64,000 nucleotides of DNA. It comes from Aldehydirespirator sp965220485 (GTDB lineage Bacteria > Actinomycetota > Acidimicrobiia > Acidimicrobiales > Aldehydirespiratoraceae). The stretch spans positions 2,232,001 to 2,296,000 of the forward strand of contig OZ244832.1 of NCBI GenBank assembly GCA_965220485.1, written 5' to 3'. The notes under the pieces are model-generated. The model was not told where the DNA came from. It searched no databases and saw only the letters and a program-made list of their open reading frames with translations. Both the position numbers and the translations under genes were made by a program. Of this stretch, positions 43,697 to 53,755 are shown in pieces; position 1 is the stretch's first letter; each line of letters starts with the position of its first letter.

Positions 43697-44831
43697 TCAG
43701 CGGGCGCGGGCGCGGACCAGGAAGGCGGCCATCTGGGCCCGAGTGACTGGATCGCGCGGGCAGTACCGCAGTGGGCCGGTGGCGCACCCCTGGGTGATTC
43801 CCGCGGCGGACAGCGCGTCGATGCTCGCGGCGTGGACGCTGCCCGCGGTGTCGGCGAACCCGGCCGGAGCCGCGGCCGCGAGCTTGAAGGCCCGGCGCAG
43901 GAAGCTCGCCATCTGGGCCCGGGTGACCGGGTCCTGGGGGCAGTACCGCGCCGGCGCCCGCGAGCACCCCCGGGTGATGCCCAGCTCGGCTAGGCGCTCC
44001 GCATGGCGGGCCCACCACAGGCCGGGGTCCACGTCCGCGAACCTCGACGAGGCCACCGGCGCCGGGTCGCGCCCGTCGATGACCCGCACCAGCCACACCG
44101 CCATCATCCAGCGGGGCAGCGTCTCGCCGCCGCAGAACCGCAGCGGCGCGCACAGCGTGCCGTCGAGCACGCCGTCGGCCGCTAGCGCCCTCACCGCCGT
44201 GAAGTGCGCGTCGGATGCATTGATGTCATCGAACCGCGGCCGCCGGGCCCGGCCGGGCCGTTCCTGGTCGGGCCCGGCCCGCACCAGGAAAGCGGCCATC
44301 TGGGCCCGGGTGACCGGATCGCGCGGGCAGTACCGCAGCGGGCCGGTGGCGCACCCCCTGGTGATACCCGCGGCGGACAGCGCGTCGATGCTCGCGGCGT
44401 GGACGCTGCCCGCGGTGTCGGCGAACCCGGCCGGAGCCGCGGCCGCGAGCTTGAAGGCCCGGCGCAGGAAGCTCGCCATCTGGGCCCGGGTGACCGGGTC
44501 CTGGGGGCAGTACCGCGCCGGCGCCCGCGAGCACCCCCGGGTGATGCCCAGCTCGGCCAGGCGCTCCACATGGCGGGCCCACCACAGGCCGGGATCCACA
44601 TCCGCGAACCTCGACGAGGCCACCGGCGCCGGGTCGCGCCCGTCGACGACCCGCACCAGCCACACCGCCATCACCCAGCGGGGCAGCGCCTCGCCGCCGC
44701 AGAACCGCAGCGGCGCGCACAGCGTGCCGGCAAGCACGCCGCCACCCGCCAACACCCTCACCGCCGCGAAGTGCGCATCGGACTCATCGACGTCATCGAA
44801 CACCACCCCGTCGCGCTGCTCCTCAGGCGGC
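43697..44831 (-). repeat. 567-base tandem duplication of the three-motif SLH block
   Basis: The SLH region consists of two nearly identical blocks with offset 567 bases (for example ATCGCGCGGGCAGTACCG at 43751 and 44318). Each block has three SLH motifs with paired cysteines. Most differences are single bases. Confidence 0.85.
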
Positions 44832-47800
44832 GGAGCAGCAGACCCGCCACCAGCAGACCCGCCACCAGCAGACCCGCCACCAGCAGACCCGCCACCGCCG
44901 CCTCCAGAAGGCGGCACAACCGGCGCAACAGCCCCCGTGTTGTTGGCCACCATCTGGGCGGTGAACTCGTCCGCCTCGAGGTTGGGCGCGGCCGCGGCCC
45001 GCAGCGGCCGCGCCGTCGCGCTCTCGGTCGCGGCCTTGGAGTAGCCCACCGTCACCGCGTCGCCCGCGGCCACCGCGGAGGCCAGCGTCAAAGTCACCGT
45101 CGTGTTCGACACGACCACCCCGCCGGGGGCCACCGCCACATCCGCGGCCGTGCCGCCCGCAGGCGTCGCTCTCACCGTGAACTGCGACAGGTGCGGCACG
45201 CTGGACGTGTCGAGCGCCGCGTCGAACACCAGCGTCAGCACCGTGGCGTTCACCGACGCCGACGACAGCGCAGGCACCGCCCCGGCCTCCGGCGTGTTGT
45301 TGGTCACCTCCTGGCCGCTGAACTCGGCCACCGCCGCGCCGTTGGCGCCGGTCAGCAGCCTCGCGGTGGTCGCCACATCGCCGATGGTGGACGTGTCGGT
45401 CTGCGAGTAGGCCACCTTGACCGTGTCGCCGTGGCCGACGGGGCTGCGCAGCTTCAGCGTCACCGTCGTGCCCGCAACCGCGATCCCGCCGGCGCCGGCG
45501 ACCGGATACACCACCGTCGTCAACGGGTCGGCGCCCGGCCCGGTCGCCGCCACAGTGAACTGCGGCCACGTCGGCAGCAGCGTCGCCGAGGCGTCCAAAT
45601 CCTTGTCGAAGACCAGCATCAGCGTGTCGCCGTTGACCGACCCCGACACCGGCGCCGGCGGCTCAGGCGTGTCGTTGGTCACCGCCTGGCCGGTGAACGC
45701 GGCCACCTCGGGGTTGGGCGCGGCCTCGGCCCGCAGCAGCACCGCCGTCGCGCTCGCGTCCGCGGCCTTGGAGTAGCCCACCGTGACCGTGTCGCCCGCG
45801 GCCACCGCGGAGGCCAGCGTCAAAGCCACCGTCGTGTCCGTGACGACCACCCCGCCGGAGGCCACCGCCACATCCGCGGCCGAGCCGCCCGAGGGCGTCC
45901 TCATCACCGAGAACTGCGACAGGTGCGGCACGCGGGCCTCGTCGAGCGCCGCGTCGAACACCAGCGTCAGCACCGTGGCGTCGACCGACGCCGACACCGG
46001 CGCCGGCGGCGCAGGCGCGGCCCGGGTGACGGTCACCGTGTAGGTCCGGGTGGTCGTGTCGTCCTCGGCGGTCACCTCGACGGTGATCGTGTTGCTGCCT
46101 GCGTCCAGGTTCACCTGATGTCCGTCGGCGCCGGCGTCGGCGTCGACCGTCGGGGTGATGACGACCTCGGCGCCGGCGTGGTTCTGCGCCGCGGCGACCG
46201 TGGTGGACGACACGCTGTTGGCGACGGAGGCCGTGTAGTCGTAGGTGGTGGCGGCGAAGTCCGGCGACAGCGTGACGCCGCTCAGGCTCAGCGCGCTCAG
46301 GCCGGCGTCGCTGGACGCCGCGGGCGCGTCGTTGGCGGGGATGGTCACCACGAACGCGGAGGGAGAGGCCAGGGTGACCTTGGGCGCCCCGCCCTTGGTC
46401 AGCGCCACGTTGAAGGTCTCGGCGCTCTCCTGGGTGGTGTCGTCGCTGACGGTCACCGTTCCGGTGTACACCGCCTGCCAGCGTGGGCTCCCGCCGAAGG
46501 TTGCCGCGCTGAACCCGGCGGCGTCCAGGGCATAGGTCCGGTTGAAGGCGTCGTAGTCGCTGCCGGAGACTGCCGTGCCGCCCCCGGCGGCGACCGTCAG
46601 CGTCCCGCCCCGCCCGTGGGGCTGCTGGTCCGCGTCGGTGGTCACGGTGACGGTGACCGTCGCCGTGCCCGACTCGTCCACCGTGGTGGGGCTGACCACC
46701 AGCGCCGCCTCCGCCGCCGGGAAGTCGTCGTCTTGCACCAGCGTCGAGGCGCCGGCGACGCCCAGGGTGTAGCCGGCGTCGGCCGTGGCCGTGACGGTGA
46801 CCGTGGAGTGCTCCCCCCAGTCGCTGTCGTCGGCGCCGGTGTTCACCGTCAGCGTCTCCGCGGCGGCGTCGGCGGCGATGGTCACCGTCCTGTCGCCCTC
46901 GGAGGCGGCGGGAACCAGGTCCCCGCTCTCGGCGACGTTCACCGTCAGCGTCAGCGCGTCCCCGGCGGCGGGCGTGCGGGTCACGGTGAACATCAGCAAG
47001 TCGCCCTCCCCGGCCGCGGCCGCCGCCGCGCTGACGCTGACCACCGGCTTCGCCCGGGTGAGCGTCAGCGTGTAGGTCTGGCTGGCGTCGCCCCTGGCCA
47101 CCTTGACCTTGATGGTGTTCTCGCCCACCGCCAGGTCGAACTGGTCGCCGGCCGTATTCGCGTCGGCGTCGCTCAGGGTGTTGCCGGAGCCGTCCTCGTA
47201 GGAGACGGTCGCGTCAGCGTCGGCCGCGGCGGTGACGGTGATGCGGTTGTGGCCGTAGGCCAGGCCGGGGACGGCGTAGTCCAGCGTGCCGCCGGCGAAG
47301 CCCGGCATCAGCGTCCCCGCGCTCACCGTCAGCGCGCTCAGGCTGGGGGCGGCGGTGACATTGGTCACCGACTGGCCGGTGAACGCGTCCGCCTCGAGGT
47401 TGGGCGCGGCCGCGGCCCGCAGCGGAGCCGCCGTGGCGCCCGCGCCGGCGGTCTTGGAGTAGCCCACCGTGACCGCGTCGCCCATGACCACAGGCGACGC
47501 CAGCGTCAAAGCCACCGTCGTGTCCGCGACGACCACCCCGCCGGAGGCCACCGCCACATCCGCGGCCGTGCCGCCCGCAGGCGCCTTCGTCACCGTGAAC
47601 TGCGAACCGTGCGGCACGCTGGCCGCGTCGAGCGCCGTGTCGAACACCATTGTCAGCGTGACGCCGTCGACCTTCGCCGACACCGGCATCGGCGGCGCCG
47701 GCGTGACATTGTCCACGTCCTGGGCGCTGAACTCGGCCACCGCCAAGCCGTCGGCGCCGGCCAGCAGCCTCGCGATGGTCGTCGTAGAGCCGCTGGTGGA

Positions 47801-50800
47801 CGTTGTGGACTGCGAGTAGGCCACCTTGACCGTGTCGTCGTGGGCGACGGGGCTGCCCAGCGTCAGCGTCACCGTCATGCCCTCAACCGCGACCCCGCCG
47901 GCGCCCGGAGACACCGTCGTCGCGGTGTTGTCCGGCCCGGCCACCGCCACAGTGAACTGCGGCCACGTCGGCAGGCTCTCCGCCGAGGCGTCCAGCTCGG
48001 CGTCGAACACCAGCACCAGCGTCACGCCGTTCACCGACGCCGACACCGGCGCCGGCGGCGTGTCGTTGGTGACCTCCCGGCCGGCGAACGCGTCCGCCTC
48101 GGCGTTGGGCGCCGCCTCGGCCCGCAACAGCACCGCCGTCGCGCCCGCGTCGGCGGTCTTGGAGTAGCCCACCGTGACCGTGTCGCCCCGCGCCACAGGC
48201 GACGCCAGCGTCAAAGCCACCTCCGCGCCCTCAACGGCCACCCCGTCGGGGGCCACATCCACGCCCGCGGCCGAGCCGCCGCCCGCAGGCGCCACCATCA
48301 CCTCGAACTGCGAACCGTGCGGCACGCGGGTCGCGTCGAGCGCCGCGTTGAACACCATCGTCAGCGTGTCGGCGGCCGCCGACGCCGACAACGGCTCCAG
48401 CGCCGTGACGTTGGCCACCGCCCGGCCGCTGAAATCGGCCACCGCCAAGCCGTCGGCGCCGGTCAGCAGCCTCGCGATGGTCGCCACCCCGCCGACGGTG
48501 GACGTTGTGGACTGCGAGTAGGCCACCGTGACCGTGTCGCCGTGGCCGACGGGGCTGCGCAGCTTCAGCGTCACCGTCATGCCCGCAACCGCGATCCCGC
48601 CGGCGCCGGCGACCGGATACACCACCGTCGTCAACGGGTCGGCGCCCGGCCCGGTCGCCGCCACAGTGAACTGCGGCCACGTCGGCAGGCTCGCCGCCGA
48701 AACGTCCAAAACCTTGTCGAAGACCAGCACCAGCGTGTCGCCGTTGACCGACCCCGACACCGGCGCCGGCGGCTCAGGCGTGTCGTTGGTCACCGCCTGG
48801 CCGGTGAACGCGGCCACCTCGGGGTTGGGCGCGGCCTCGGCCCGCAGCAGCACCGCCGTCGCGCTCGCGTCCGCGGCCTTGGAGTAGCCCACCGTGACCG
48901 TGTCGCCCGCGGCCACCGCGGAGGCCAGCGTCAAAGCCACCGTCGTGTCCGTGACGACCACCCCGCCGGAGGCCACCGCCACATCCGCGGCCGAGCCGCC
49001 CGAGGGCGTCCTCGTCACCGAGAACTGCGACAGGTGCGGCACGCGGGCCTCGTCGAGCGCCGCGTCGAACACCAGCGTCAGCACCGTGGCGTCGACCGAC
49101 GCCGACACCGGCGCCGGCGGCGCAGGCGCGGCCCGGGTGACGGTCACCGTGTAGGTCCGGGTGGTCGTGTCGTCCTCGGCGGTCACCTCGACGGTGATCG
49201 TGTTGCTGCCTGCGTCCAGGTTCACCTGATGTCCGTCGGCGCCGGCGTCGGCGTCGACCGTCGGGGTGATGACGACCTCGGCGCCGGCGTGGTTCTGCGC
49301 CGCGGCGACCGTGGTGGACGACACGCTGTTGGCGACGGAGGCCGTGTAGTCGTAGGTGGTGGCGGCGAAGTCCGGCGACAGCGTGACGCCGCTCAGGCTC
49401 AGCGCGCTCAGGCCGGCGTCGCTGGACGCCGCGGGCGCGTCGTTGGCGGGGATGGTCACCACGAACGCGGAGGGAGAGGCCAGGGTGACCTTGGGCGCGA
49501 GCTTCGACAGCGTGATGTTGAAGGTCTCGGCGCTCTCCTGGGTGGTGTCGTCGCTGACGGTCACCGTTCCGGTGTACGCCGCCTGCCAGCGTCGGCTCCC
49601 GCCGACGGTTGCCGCGCTGAACCCGGCGGCGTCCAGGGCATAGGTCCGGTTGAAGGCGTCGTAGTCGCTGCCGGAGACTGCCGTGCCGCCCCCGGCGGCG
49701 ACCGTCAGCGTCCCGCCCCGCCCGTGGGGCTGCTGGTCCGCGTCGGTGGTCACGGTGACGGTCACCGTCGCCGTGCCCGACTCGTCCACCGTGGTGGGGC
49801 TGACCGCCAGCGCCGCCTCCGCCGCCGGGAAGTCGTCGTCTTGCACCAGCGTCGAGGCGCCGGCGACGCCCAGGGTGTAGCTAGTGTTGGACGGCGCCGT
49901 GACGGTGACCGTGGAGTGCTCCCCCCAGTCGCTGTCGTCGGCGCCGGTGTTCACCGTCAGCGTCGCCGCGGCGGCGTCGGCGGCGATGGTCACCGTCCTG
50001 TCGCCCTCGGAGGCGGCGGGAACCAGGTCCCCGCTCTCGGCGACGTTCACCGTCACCGTCAGCGCGTCCCCGGCGGCGGGCGTGCGGGTCACGGTGAACA
50101 TCAGCAAGTCGCCCTCCCCGGCCGCGGCCGCCGCCGCGCTGACGCTGACCACCGGCTTCGCCCGGGTGAGCGTCAGCGTGTAGGTCTGGCTGGCGTCGCC
50201 CCTGGCCACCTTGACCTTGATGGTGTTCTCGCCCACCGCCAGGTCGAACTGGTCGCCGGCCGTATTCGCGTCGGCGTCGCTCAGGGTGTTGCCGGAGCCG
50301 TCCTCGTAGGAGACGGTCGCGTCAGCGTCGGCCGCGGCGGTGACGGTGATGCGGTTGTGGCCGTAGGCCAGGCCGGGGACGGCGTAGTCCAGCGTGCCGC
50401 CGGCGAAGCCCGGCATCAGCGTCCCCGCGCTCACCGTCAGCGCGCTCAGGCTGGGGGGCGTCACCGCGGCGGCTACCTGGAAGACGGCGGACAGGCCGTA
50501 GAACGGATAGGTGGTCCCTGAAAAGAGAACCGAGTTTACGAAGTGCTTGCCAGAAGTCTTGGTTCCAGCGCCGACTCCATCAGTCGACCCCAAAAAGTTG
50601 CTGGCGGCAGTTCCGTCGTTGTTGGTCCCGGTCCAGACCCGAAGGGGTGAGGCTTCATTCCCGGTTTGGTCTCTGAATACGTAGCTGTCCCACGAGCCGT
50701 CGTAGAAATCTTCGTACTCGTCGGCCGCCTTGGCGCCGCCCAGCCAGTAGATGGGCACGCCCTTGTCAGCGCTGGTATAGGTGGTCTCGGTATGGTCGCG

Positions 50801-53755
50801 GGCGGCAACACTGGCGGTGCTGGCGAGAACCTTGAACTGCGAGCTGTGGCTCTGAATGCCGGCATGGCCCGCGGCGACGGCGGTCTGCACGTGGCTGTCG
50901 TAGTCGCTGATGTCGATGGAACTGGCGTTGCGCGTCGTCGCGGTGACGATGAGCAGCCGGAACTGGTCCCCGGCGCCCAGGCCCGACGGCTTCAGCGTCC
51001 AGTCTGCGGGGACGGTCACCACGTCGCTGGACGCCGGGGGCGCGGCCCGGGTGACGGTCACCGTGTAGGTCCGGGTGGTCGTGCCGTCCTCGGCGGTGAC
51101 CTTGACGGTGATCGTGTTGCTGCCCACGTCCAGGTCGACCTGATGTCCGTCGGCGCTGGCATCGGCGTCGACCATCGGGGTGATCACGACCGCGGCGGCG
51201 GCGTGGTTCTGCGCCGCGGTGACCGTGGTGGACGACACGCTGTTGGCGACGGAGGCCGCGTAGACGGCGATGCCGGCGGCGAAGGTCGGCGTCAGCGTGA
51301 CGCCGCTCAGGCTCAGCGTGCTCAGGCCGGCGTCGCTGGACGCCGGGGCGGCGGTGACATTGGTCACCGACTGGCCGGTGAACGCGTCCGCCTCGAGGTT
51401 GGGCGCGGCCTCGGCCCGCAGCAGCACCGCCGTCTCGCCCGCGCCGGCGGTCTTGGAGTAGCCCACCGTGACCGCGTCGCCCATGACCACAGGCGACGCC
51501 AGCGTCAAAGCCACCGTCGTGTCCGTGACGGCCACCCCGCCGGAGGCCACCGCCACATCCGCGGCCGTGCCGCCCGCAGGCGCCTTCGTCACCGTGAACT
51601 GCGAATGGTGCGGCACGCGGGTCGCGTCGAGCGCCGTGTCGAACACCATTGTCAGCGTGACGCCGTCGACCTTCGCCGACACCGGCATCGGCGGCGCCGG
51701 CGTGACATTGTCCACGTCCTGGGCGCTGAACTCGGCCACCGCCAAGCCGTCGGCGCCGGCCAGCAGCCTCGCGGTGGTCGTCACATCGCCGCTGGTGGAC
51801 GTTGTGGACTGCGAGTAGGCCACCTTGACCTCGTGGTCGTCGTGGGCGACGGGGCTGCCCAGCGTCAGCGTCACCGTCATGCCCTCAACCGCGACCCCGC
51901 CGGCGCCGGTGACCGGAGACACCGTCGTCGCGGTGTTGTCCGGCCTGGTCGCCGCCACAGTGAACTGCGGCCACGTCGGCAGGCTCTCCGCCGAGGCGTC
52001 CAGCTCGGCGTCGAAGACCAGCACCAGCGTCACGCCGTTCACCGACGCCGACACCGGCGCCGGCGGCGTGTCGTTGGTGACCTCCCGGCCGGCGAACGCG
52101 TCCGCCTCGGCGTTGGGCGCCGCCTCGGCCCGCAACAGCACCGCCGTCGCGCCCGCGTCGGCGGTCTTGGAGTAGCCCACCGTGACCGTGTCGCCCCGCG
52201 CCACAGGCGACGCCAGCGTCAAAGCCACCGCCGCGCCCTCAACGGCCACCCCGTCGGAGGCCACATCCACGCCCGCGGCCGAGCCGCCGCCCGCAGGCGC
52301 CACCATCACCTCGAACTGCGAACCGTGCGGCACGCGGGCCGCGTCGAGCGCCGCGTTGAACACCATCGTCAGCGTGTCGGCGGCCGCCGACGCCGACAAC
52401 GGCTCCAGCGCCGTGACATTGGCCACCGCCCGGCCGCTGAACTCGGCCACCGCCAAGCCGTCGGCGCCGGTCAGCAGCCTCGCGGTGGAGCTCAACGACG
52501 TGTCGGTCTGCGAGTAGGCCACCGTGACCGTGTCGCCGTGGCCGACGGGGCTGCGCAGCTTCAGCGTCACCGTCGTGCCCGCAACCGCGATCCCGCCGGC
52601 GGCGGTGACCGGATACACCGTCCTCGCGGTGTTGTCCGGCTTGGTCACCGCCACAGTGAACTGCGGCCACGTCGGCAGCAGCGTCGCCGAGGCGTCCAAC
52701 TCGGCGTCGAAGACCAGCATCAGCGTGTCGCCGTTGACCGACCCCGACACCGGCGCCGGCGGCTCAGGCGTGTCGTTGGTCACCGCCTGGCCGGTGAACG
52801 CGGCCGCCTCGAGGTTGGGCGCGGCCGCGGCCCGCAACAGCACCGCCGTCGCGCTCGCGTCAGCGGCCTTGGAGTAGCCCACCGTGACCGTGTCGCCCGC
52901 GGCCACCGCGGAGGCCAGCGTCAAAGCCACCTCCGCGCCCGACACCAACACCCCGCCGGAGGCCACCGCCACATCCGCGGCCGAGCCGCCCGAGGGCGTC
53001 CTCGTCACCGAGAACTGCGACAGGTGCGGCACGCGGGCCTCGTCGAGCGCCGCGTCGAACACCAGCGTCAGCACCGTGGCGTCGACCGACGCCGACACCG
53101 GCGCCGGCGGCGCAGGCACGGCCCGGGTGACCATCACCGTGTAGGTCCGGGTGGTCGTGTCGTCCTCGGCGGTGACCTTGACGGTGATCGTGTTGCTGCC
53201 TGCGTCCAGGTTCACCTGATGTCCGTCGGCGCCGGCGTCGGCGTCGACCGTCGGGGTGATGACGACCGCGGCGCCGGCGTGGTTCTGCGCCGCGGCGACC
53301 GTGGTGGACGACACGCTGTTGGCGACGGAGGCCGTGTAGTCGTAGGTGGTGGCGGCGAAGTCCGGCGACAGCGTGACGCCGCTCAGGCTCAGCGCGCTCA
53401 GGCCGGCATCGCTGGACGCCGCGGGCGCGTCGTTGGCGGGGATGGTCACCACGAACGCGGAGGGAGAGGCCAGGGTGACCTTGGGCGCGAGCTTCGACAG
53501 CGTGATGTTGAAGGTCTCGGCGCTCTCCTGGGTGGTGTCGTCGCTGACGGTCACCGTTCCGGTGTACGCCGCCTGCCAGCGTCGGCTCCCGCCGACGGTT
53601 GCCGCGCTGAACCCGGCGGCGTCCAGGGCATAGGTCTGGTTGAAGGCGTCGTAGTCGCTGCCGGAGACTGCCGTGCCGCCCCCGGCGGCGACCGTCAGCG
53701 TCCCGCCCGGTCCGTGGGGCTGCTGGTCCGCGTCGGTGGTCACGGTGACGGTCAC
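43697..53755 (-). CDS. Giant surface protein, C-terminal segment with six S-layer-homology motifs (frame 1)
   Basis: 3352 codons in one frame, but the ATG at 53755 is internal to the repeat array and only the 5' limit of the open frame. It contains repeated SwmB-like units (TLVFDAALDxARVPHxSQFxV, TVxVGYSK), cadherin-like beta-sandwich units (ALSLSGVTLSPDFAATTYDY), Calx-beta-like units (SPTTVDESGTATVTVTVTTD) and one distinct domain near 50460-51010 (FRLLIVTATTRNASSIDISD, GVPIYWLGGAKAADEYEDFY). The C-terminal 350 residues are S-layer homology motifs of the cysteine-paired type (GITRGCATGPLRYCPRDPVT), which would anchor the protein to the cell wall. See the entries for the two upstream segments. 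Confidence 0.8.
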   Translation of the reverse strand: MTVTVTTDADQQPHGPGGTLTVAAGGGTAVSGSDYDAFNQTYALDAAGFSAATVGGSRRWQAAYTGTVTVSDDTTQESAETFNITLSKLAPKVTLASPSAFVVTIPANDAPAASSDAGLSALSLSGVTLSPDFAATTYDYTASVANSVSSTTVAAAQNHAGAAVVITPTVDADAGADGHQVNLDAGSNTITVKVTAEDDTTTRTYTVMVTRAVPAPPAPVSASVDATVLTLVFDAALDEARVPHLSQFSVTRTPSGGSAADVAVASGGVLVSGAEVALTLASAVAAGDTVTVGYSKAADASATAVLLRAAAAPNLEAAAFTGQAVTNDTPEPPAPVSGSVNGDTLMLVFDAELDASATLLPTWPQFTVAVTKPDNTARTVYPVTAAGGIAVAGTTVTLKLRSPVGHGDTVTVAYSQTDTSLSSTARLLTGADGLAVAEFSGRAVANVTALEPLSASAAADTLTMVFNAALDAARVPHGSQFEVMVAPAGGGSAAGVDVASDGVAVEGAAVALTLASPVARGDTVTVGYSKTADAGATAVLLRAEAAPNAEADAFAGREVTNDTPPAPVSASVNGVTLVLVFDAELDASAESLPTWPQFTVAATRPDNTATTVSPVTGAGGVAVEGMTVTLTLGSPVAHDDHEVKVAYSQSTTSTSGDVTTTARLLAGADGLAVAEFSAQDVDNVTPAPPMPVSAKVDGVTLTMVFDTALDATRVPHHSQFTVTKAPAGGTAADVAVASGGVAVTDTTVALTLASPVVMGDAVTVGYSKTAGAGETAVLLRAEAAPNLEADAFTGQSVTNVTAAPASSDAGLSTLSLSGVTLTPTFAAGIAVYAASVANSVSSTTVTAAQNHAAAAVVITPMVDADASADGHQVDLDVGSNTITVKVTAEDGTTTRTYTVTVTRAAPPASSDVVTVPADWTLKPSGLGAGDQFRLLIVTATTRNASSIDISDYDSHVQTAVAAGHAGIQSHSSQFKVLASTASVAARDHTETTYTSADKGVPIYWLGGAKAADEYEDFYDGSWDSYVFRDQTGNEASPLRVWTGTNNDGTAASNFLGSTDGVGAGTKTSGKHFVNSVLFSGTTYPFYGLSAVFQVAAAVTPPSLSALTVSAGTLMPGFAGGTLDYAVPGLAYGHNRITVTAAADADATVSYEDGSGNTLSDADANTAGDQFDLAVGENTIKVKVARGDASQTYTLTLTRAKPVVSVSAAAAAAGEGDLLMFTVTRTPAAGDALTVTVNVAESGDLVPAASEGDRTVTIAADAAAATLTVNTGADDSDWGEHSTVTVTAPSNTSYTLGVAGASTLVQDDDFPAAEAALAVSPTTVDESGTATVTVTVTTDADQQPHGRGGTLTVAAGGGTAVSGSDYDAFNRTYALDAAGFSAATVGGSRRWQAAYTGTVTVSDDTTQESAETFNITLSKLAPKVTLASPSAFVVTIPANDAPAASSDAGLSALSLSGVTLSPDFAATTYDYTASVANSVSSTTVAAAQNHAGAEVVITPTVDADAGADGHQVNLDAGSNTITVEVTAEDDTTTRTYTVTVTRAAPAPPAPVSASVDATVLTLVFDAALDEARVPHLSQFSVTRTPSGGSAADVAVASGGVVVTDTTVALTLASAVAAGDTVTVGYSKAADASATAVLLRAEAAPNPEVAAFTGQAVTNDTPEPPAPVSGSVNGDTLVLVFDKVLDVSAASLPTWPQFTVAATGPGADPLTTVVYPVAGAGGIAVAGMTVTLKLRSPVGHGDTVTVAYSQSTTSTVGGVATIARLLTGADGLAVADFSGRAVANVTALEPLSASAAADTLTMVFNAALDATRVPHGSQFEVMVAPAGGGSAAGVDVAPDGVAVEGAEVALTLASPVARGDTVTVGYSKTADAGATAVLLRAEAAPNAEADAFAGREVTNDTPPAPVSASVNGVTLVLVFDAELDASAESLPTWPQFTVAVAGPDNTATTVSPGAGGVAVEGMTVTLTLGSPVAHDDTVKVAYSQSTTSTSGSTTTIARLLAGADGLAVAEFSAQDVDNVTPAPPMPVSAKVDGVTLTMVFDTALDAASVPHGSQFTVTKAPAGGTAADVAVASGGVVVADTTVALTLASPVVMGDAVTVGYSKTAGAGATAAPLRAAAAPNLEADAFTGQSVTNVTAAPSLSALTVSAGTLMPGFAGGTLDYAVPGLAYGHNRITVTAAADADATVSYEDGSGNTLSDADANTAGDQFDLAVGENTIKVKVARGDASQTYTLTLTRAKPVVSVSAAAAAAGEGDLLMFTVTRTPAAGDALTLTVNVAESGDLVPAASEGDRTVTIAADAAAETLTVNTGADDSDWGEHSTVTVTATADAGYTLGVAGASTLVQDDDFPAAEAALVVSPTTVDESGTATVTVTVTTDADQQPHGRGGTLTVAAGGGTAVSGSDYDAFNRTYALDAAGFSAATFGGSPRWQAVYTGTVTVSDDTTQESAETFNVALTKGGAPKVTLASPSAFVVTIPANDAPAASSDAGLSALSLSGVTLSPDFAATTYDYTASVANSVSSTTVAAAQNHAGAEVVITPTVDADAGADGHQVNLDAGSNTITVEVTAEDDTTTRTYTVTVTRAAPAPPAPVSASVDATVLTLVFDAALDEARVPHLSQFSVMRTPSGGSAADVAVASGGVVVTDTTVALTLASAVAAGDTVTVGYSKAADASATAVLLRAEAAPNPEVAAFTGQAVTNDTPEPPAPVSGSVNGDTLMLVFDKDLDASATLLPTWPQFTVAATGPGADPLTTVVYPVAGAGGIAVAGTTVTLKLRSPVGHGDTVKVAYSQTDTSTIGDVATTARLLTGANGAAVAEFSGQEVTNNTPEAGAVPALSSASVNATVLTLVFDAALDTSSVPHLSQFTVRATPAGGTAADVAVAPGGVVVSNTTVTLTLASAVAAGDAVTVGYSKAATESATARPLRAAAAPNLEADEFTAQMVANNTGAVAPVVPPSGGGGGGSAGGGSAGGGSAGGGSAAPPPEEQRDGVVFDDVDESDAHFAAVRVLAGGGVLAGTLCAPLRFCGGEALPRWVMAVWLVRVVDGRDPAPVASSRFADVDPGLWWARHVERLAELGITRGCSRAPARYCPQDPVTRAQMASFLRRAFKLAAAAPAGFADTAGSVHAASIDALSAAGITRGCATGPLRYCPRDPVTRAQMAAFLVRAGPDQERPGRARRPRFDDINASDAHFTAVRALAADGVLDGTLCAPLRFCGGETLPRWMMAVWLVRVIDGRDPAPVASSRFADVDPGLWWARHAERLAELGITRGCSRAPARYCPQDPVTRAQMASFLRRAFKLAAAAPAGFADTAGSVHAASIDALSAAGITQGCATGPLRYCPRDPVTRAQMAAFLVRARAR

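Noticed and set aside
44204..50521. Open frame of 2105 codons on the plus strand opposite the giant gene (and others at 50666-53794 and 53878-55992)
   Set aside because: Arg/Gly/His-rich products with no motifs; they mirror the repeat structure of the minus-strand gene, whose domains are recognisable.
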